Origin: an uncultured Spirochaetota bacterium | Lineage (GTDB): Bacteria > Spirochaetota > Brachyspiria > Brachyspirales > Brachyspiraceae | Reading direction: 5' to 3' | Length of the DNA stretch: 64,000 nt | Assembly (NCBI GenBank): GCA_944390575.1 | Contig: CALXQJ010000002.1 | Location: 310,001-374,000, forward strand | In this document: piece by piece, positions 62,721 to 64,000 of the stretch | Numbering within the stretch: position 1 is the first letter of the stretch | How the letters are laid out: each line of letters starts with the position of its first letter | Translations under genes and position numbers: made by a program | The notes under the pieces: model-generated | What the model saw: the letters and a program-made list of their open reading frames with translations, nothing else | Told to the model about the DNA's origin: nothing | Database searches by the model: none

Positions 62721-64000
62721 ATGGATATAGCTATATTAATATCTTCTATTATCATTATAATATGTATATTGGCAAATAAGCTTTCAGTTAGAATAGGTGT
62801 ACCTTCTTTATTATTATTTCTACTACTTGGTATGCTTTTTGGTTCTGATGGGATTTTAAAAATACCTTTTGAGGATTATTTATTTGCAGAGAAAGTATGT
62901 ACTATTACATTAATTTTTATAATGTTTTATGGAGGTTTTGGTACTAATTGGAAATGTGCAAAACCTATAGCTACAAAAGCTTTTTTATTATCATTTATAG
63001 GTACTTTTATTACTTCTGCTATTACAGGTATTTTATGTTATTATGTATTAAAAATAGATCTTGTTCAAAGTTTATTAATAGGTGCTGTTATAGGTTCTAC
63101 TGATGCTGCTTCTGTATTTTCTATACTTCGTTCTAAAAAGTTAAATTTAAAAAATGGATTATCATCTCTTTTAGAACTTGAAAGTGGTAGTAATGACCCT
63201 ATGTCTTATATGCTTACTGTTATTTTTTTAGGACTTATAAATAAAACTTTAAGTAGTCCTTTATCTATAGTATATATGATATTTTCTCAGATATTTTTTG
63301 CTTTAATTGTATCTTTGGTTGTATCTTTTTTAGCATCTTTTATGCTTAGAAAGTTTAAATTTCCAATAGATGGGCTTGATACTATTTTTGTTCTTGCAGT
63401 GGCATTACTTTCATACTCTCTTTCTTCTGTTATAGGTGGAAATGGATATTTAAGCACTTATATTGTTGGTATAGTTCTTGGAAATTCTAATATTAATAAT
63501 AAGGTTTCTCTTGTTCATTTTTTTGATGGAATAACAGGACTTATGCAGATGATATTGTTTTTTCTATTAGGTTTATTATCTTTTCCTTCTCGATTACCAG
63601 ATGTTGTGGGTACTGCTATTTATGTAGCTTTTGTTATTACTTTTATATCAAGACCTATAGCTGTTTTTAGTGTTCTTATGCCTTTTAAGGTACCTATAAA
63701 AGAGCAAGTATTAGTTATGTTCTCTGGGCTTAGAGGGGCTGCTTCTATTGTTTTTGCTATATTTACTATTGTTAATAGTAGTTCATTAAGTTATGATATA
63801 TTTCATATAGTATTTTTTCTTGCTATAATTTCAGTTCTTTTCCAAGGTACACTGCTTCCTATAATAGCAAAGAAATTAGATTTGGTAGATGAATCATCTA
63901 ATGTTCTTAAAACTTTTAATGATTATGTAGATAATTCTGATACTCATCTTATACAAATAACAATATCAGAATATCACTATTGGGTTGGAAAGGCTATAAA
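62721..64000 (+). CDS. CPA1-type sodium or potassium/proton antiporter (partial)
   Basis: The gene runs off the right edge after 426 codons. The protein is highly hydrophobic, with about 11-12 transmembrane segments. It has the CPA1 signatures GAVIGSTDAASVFSIL and LELESGSNDPMSYMLT, then a second conserved part with GLRGAASIVFAIF. The family exchanges Na+ or K+ for protons; the NhaP2/CvrA branch often carries a C-terminal regulatory domain, which would lie beyond the edge. The ATG at 62721 is preceded by only a weak site (AAGTGG). Confidence 0.9.
   Translation, partial: MDIAILISSIIIIICILANKLSVRIGVPSLLLFLLLGMLFGSDGILKIPFEDYLFAEKVCTITLIFIMFYGGFGTNWKCAKPIATKAFLLSFIGTFITSAITGILCYYVLKIDLVQSLLIGAVIGSTDAASVFSILRSKKLNLKNGLSSLLELESGSNDPMSYMLTVIFLGLINKTLSSPLSIVYMIFSQIFFALIVSLVVSFLASFMLRKFKFPIDGLDTIFVLAVALLSYSLSSVIGGNGYLSTYIVGIVLGNSNINNKVSLVHFFDGITGLMQMILFFLLGLLSFPSRLPDVVGTAIYVAFVITFISRPIAVFSVLMPFKVPIKEQVLVMFSGLRGAASIVFAIFTIVNSSSLSYDIFHIVFFLAIISVLFQGTLLPIIAKKLDLVDESSNVLKTFNDYVDNSDTHLIQITISEYHYWVGKAI

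Noticed and set aside
1-64000. CRISPR array, insertion sequence or integrase
   Set aside because: No regularly spaced repeats, transposase or recombinase motifs were seen on either strand.

Overview
The window is a very AT-rich, gene-dense piece of a bacterial chromosome. Flagellin and flagellar basal-body genes with sigma-28-type promoters, ADP-heptose enzymes, several secreted ankyrin-repeat proteins, an AcfC/PEB3-like protein, and a split transketolase all point to an intestinal spirochaete of the genus Brachyspira. The genus call comes from gene content and base composition, not from a database search. No IS element, CRISPR array, integrase or rRNA was seen, and no gap between genes exceeds about 300 bases.

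Layout, left to right. (1) 1-1244: end of pyrH, then floA. (2) 1293-8991, minus strand: four closely packed genes encoding an ATP-grasp/FMN-oxidase-like fusion, a membrane protein with a degenerate GGDEF domain, a TPR protein with a nuclease-like tail, and a single-chain restriction-modification enzyme. (3) 9157-14570: two ADP-heptose genes, ileS, an AcfC/PEB3-like secreted protein and tRNA-Leu(GAG). (4) 14597-20470: two ankyrin proteins, lexA, the tldD/tldE pair and greA. (5) 20686-24253: gyrA, then an AbiF-like HEPN protein preceded by a promoter and a compact hairpin RNA candidate. (6) 24306-27484: BatD-like, MoxR and vWA genes. (7) 27616-30460: glgA, a DJ-1-like gene without its cysteine, and a small two-gene regulatory unit behind repeated operator-like motifs. 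(8) 30544-32191: flaB and a TetR-type regulator. (9) 32201-40384: a beta-glucoside-type PTS locus with its own regulator, an HPr paralogue, EIIA, EIIB, EIIC and three phospho-glycosidase-type enzymes. (10) 40468-44898: thioredoxin, a multi-HU/transmembrane/LysM-like protein, NAD(P)HX repair enzyme and a small membrane protein. (11) 44901-50283: secG, rpiB, and carAB behind a leader with an intrinsic terminator. (12) 50280-56328: a membrane protein, the flgB-flgC-fliE operon, tag, an ankyrin protein, gmhA and split transketolase. (13) 56463-64000: a long ankyrin protein, rsmH-ftsL-murE, pgeF, an acyl-ACP thioesterase and the start of a CPA1 antiporter.

The main leads are: the HU-like/TM/LysM-like protein, which could physically link DNA to the cell wall; the AbiF gene with an adjacent structured RNA candidate; the four-gene operon with three unusual or degenerate domains; the Cys-cluster/sigma-4-like regulator pair with three near-identical upstream motifs; and the terminator-bearing leader of carAB. 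Protein family calls rest on motifs read by eye. Promoters, terminators and operators are sequence matches without expression data.
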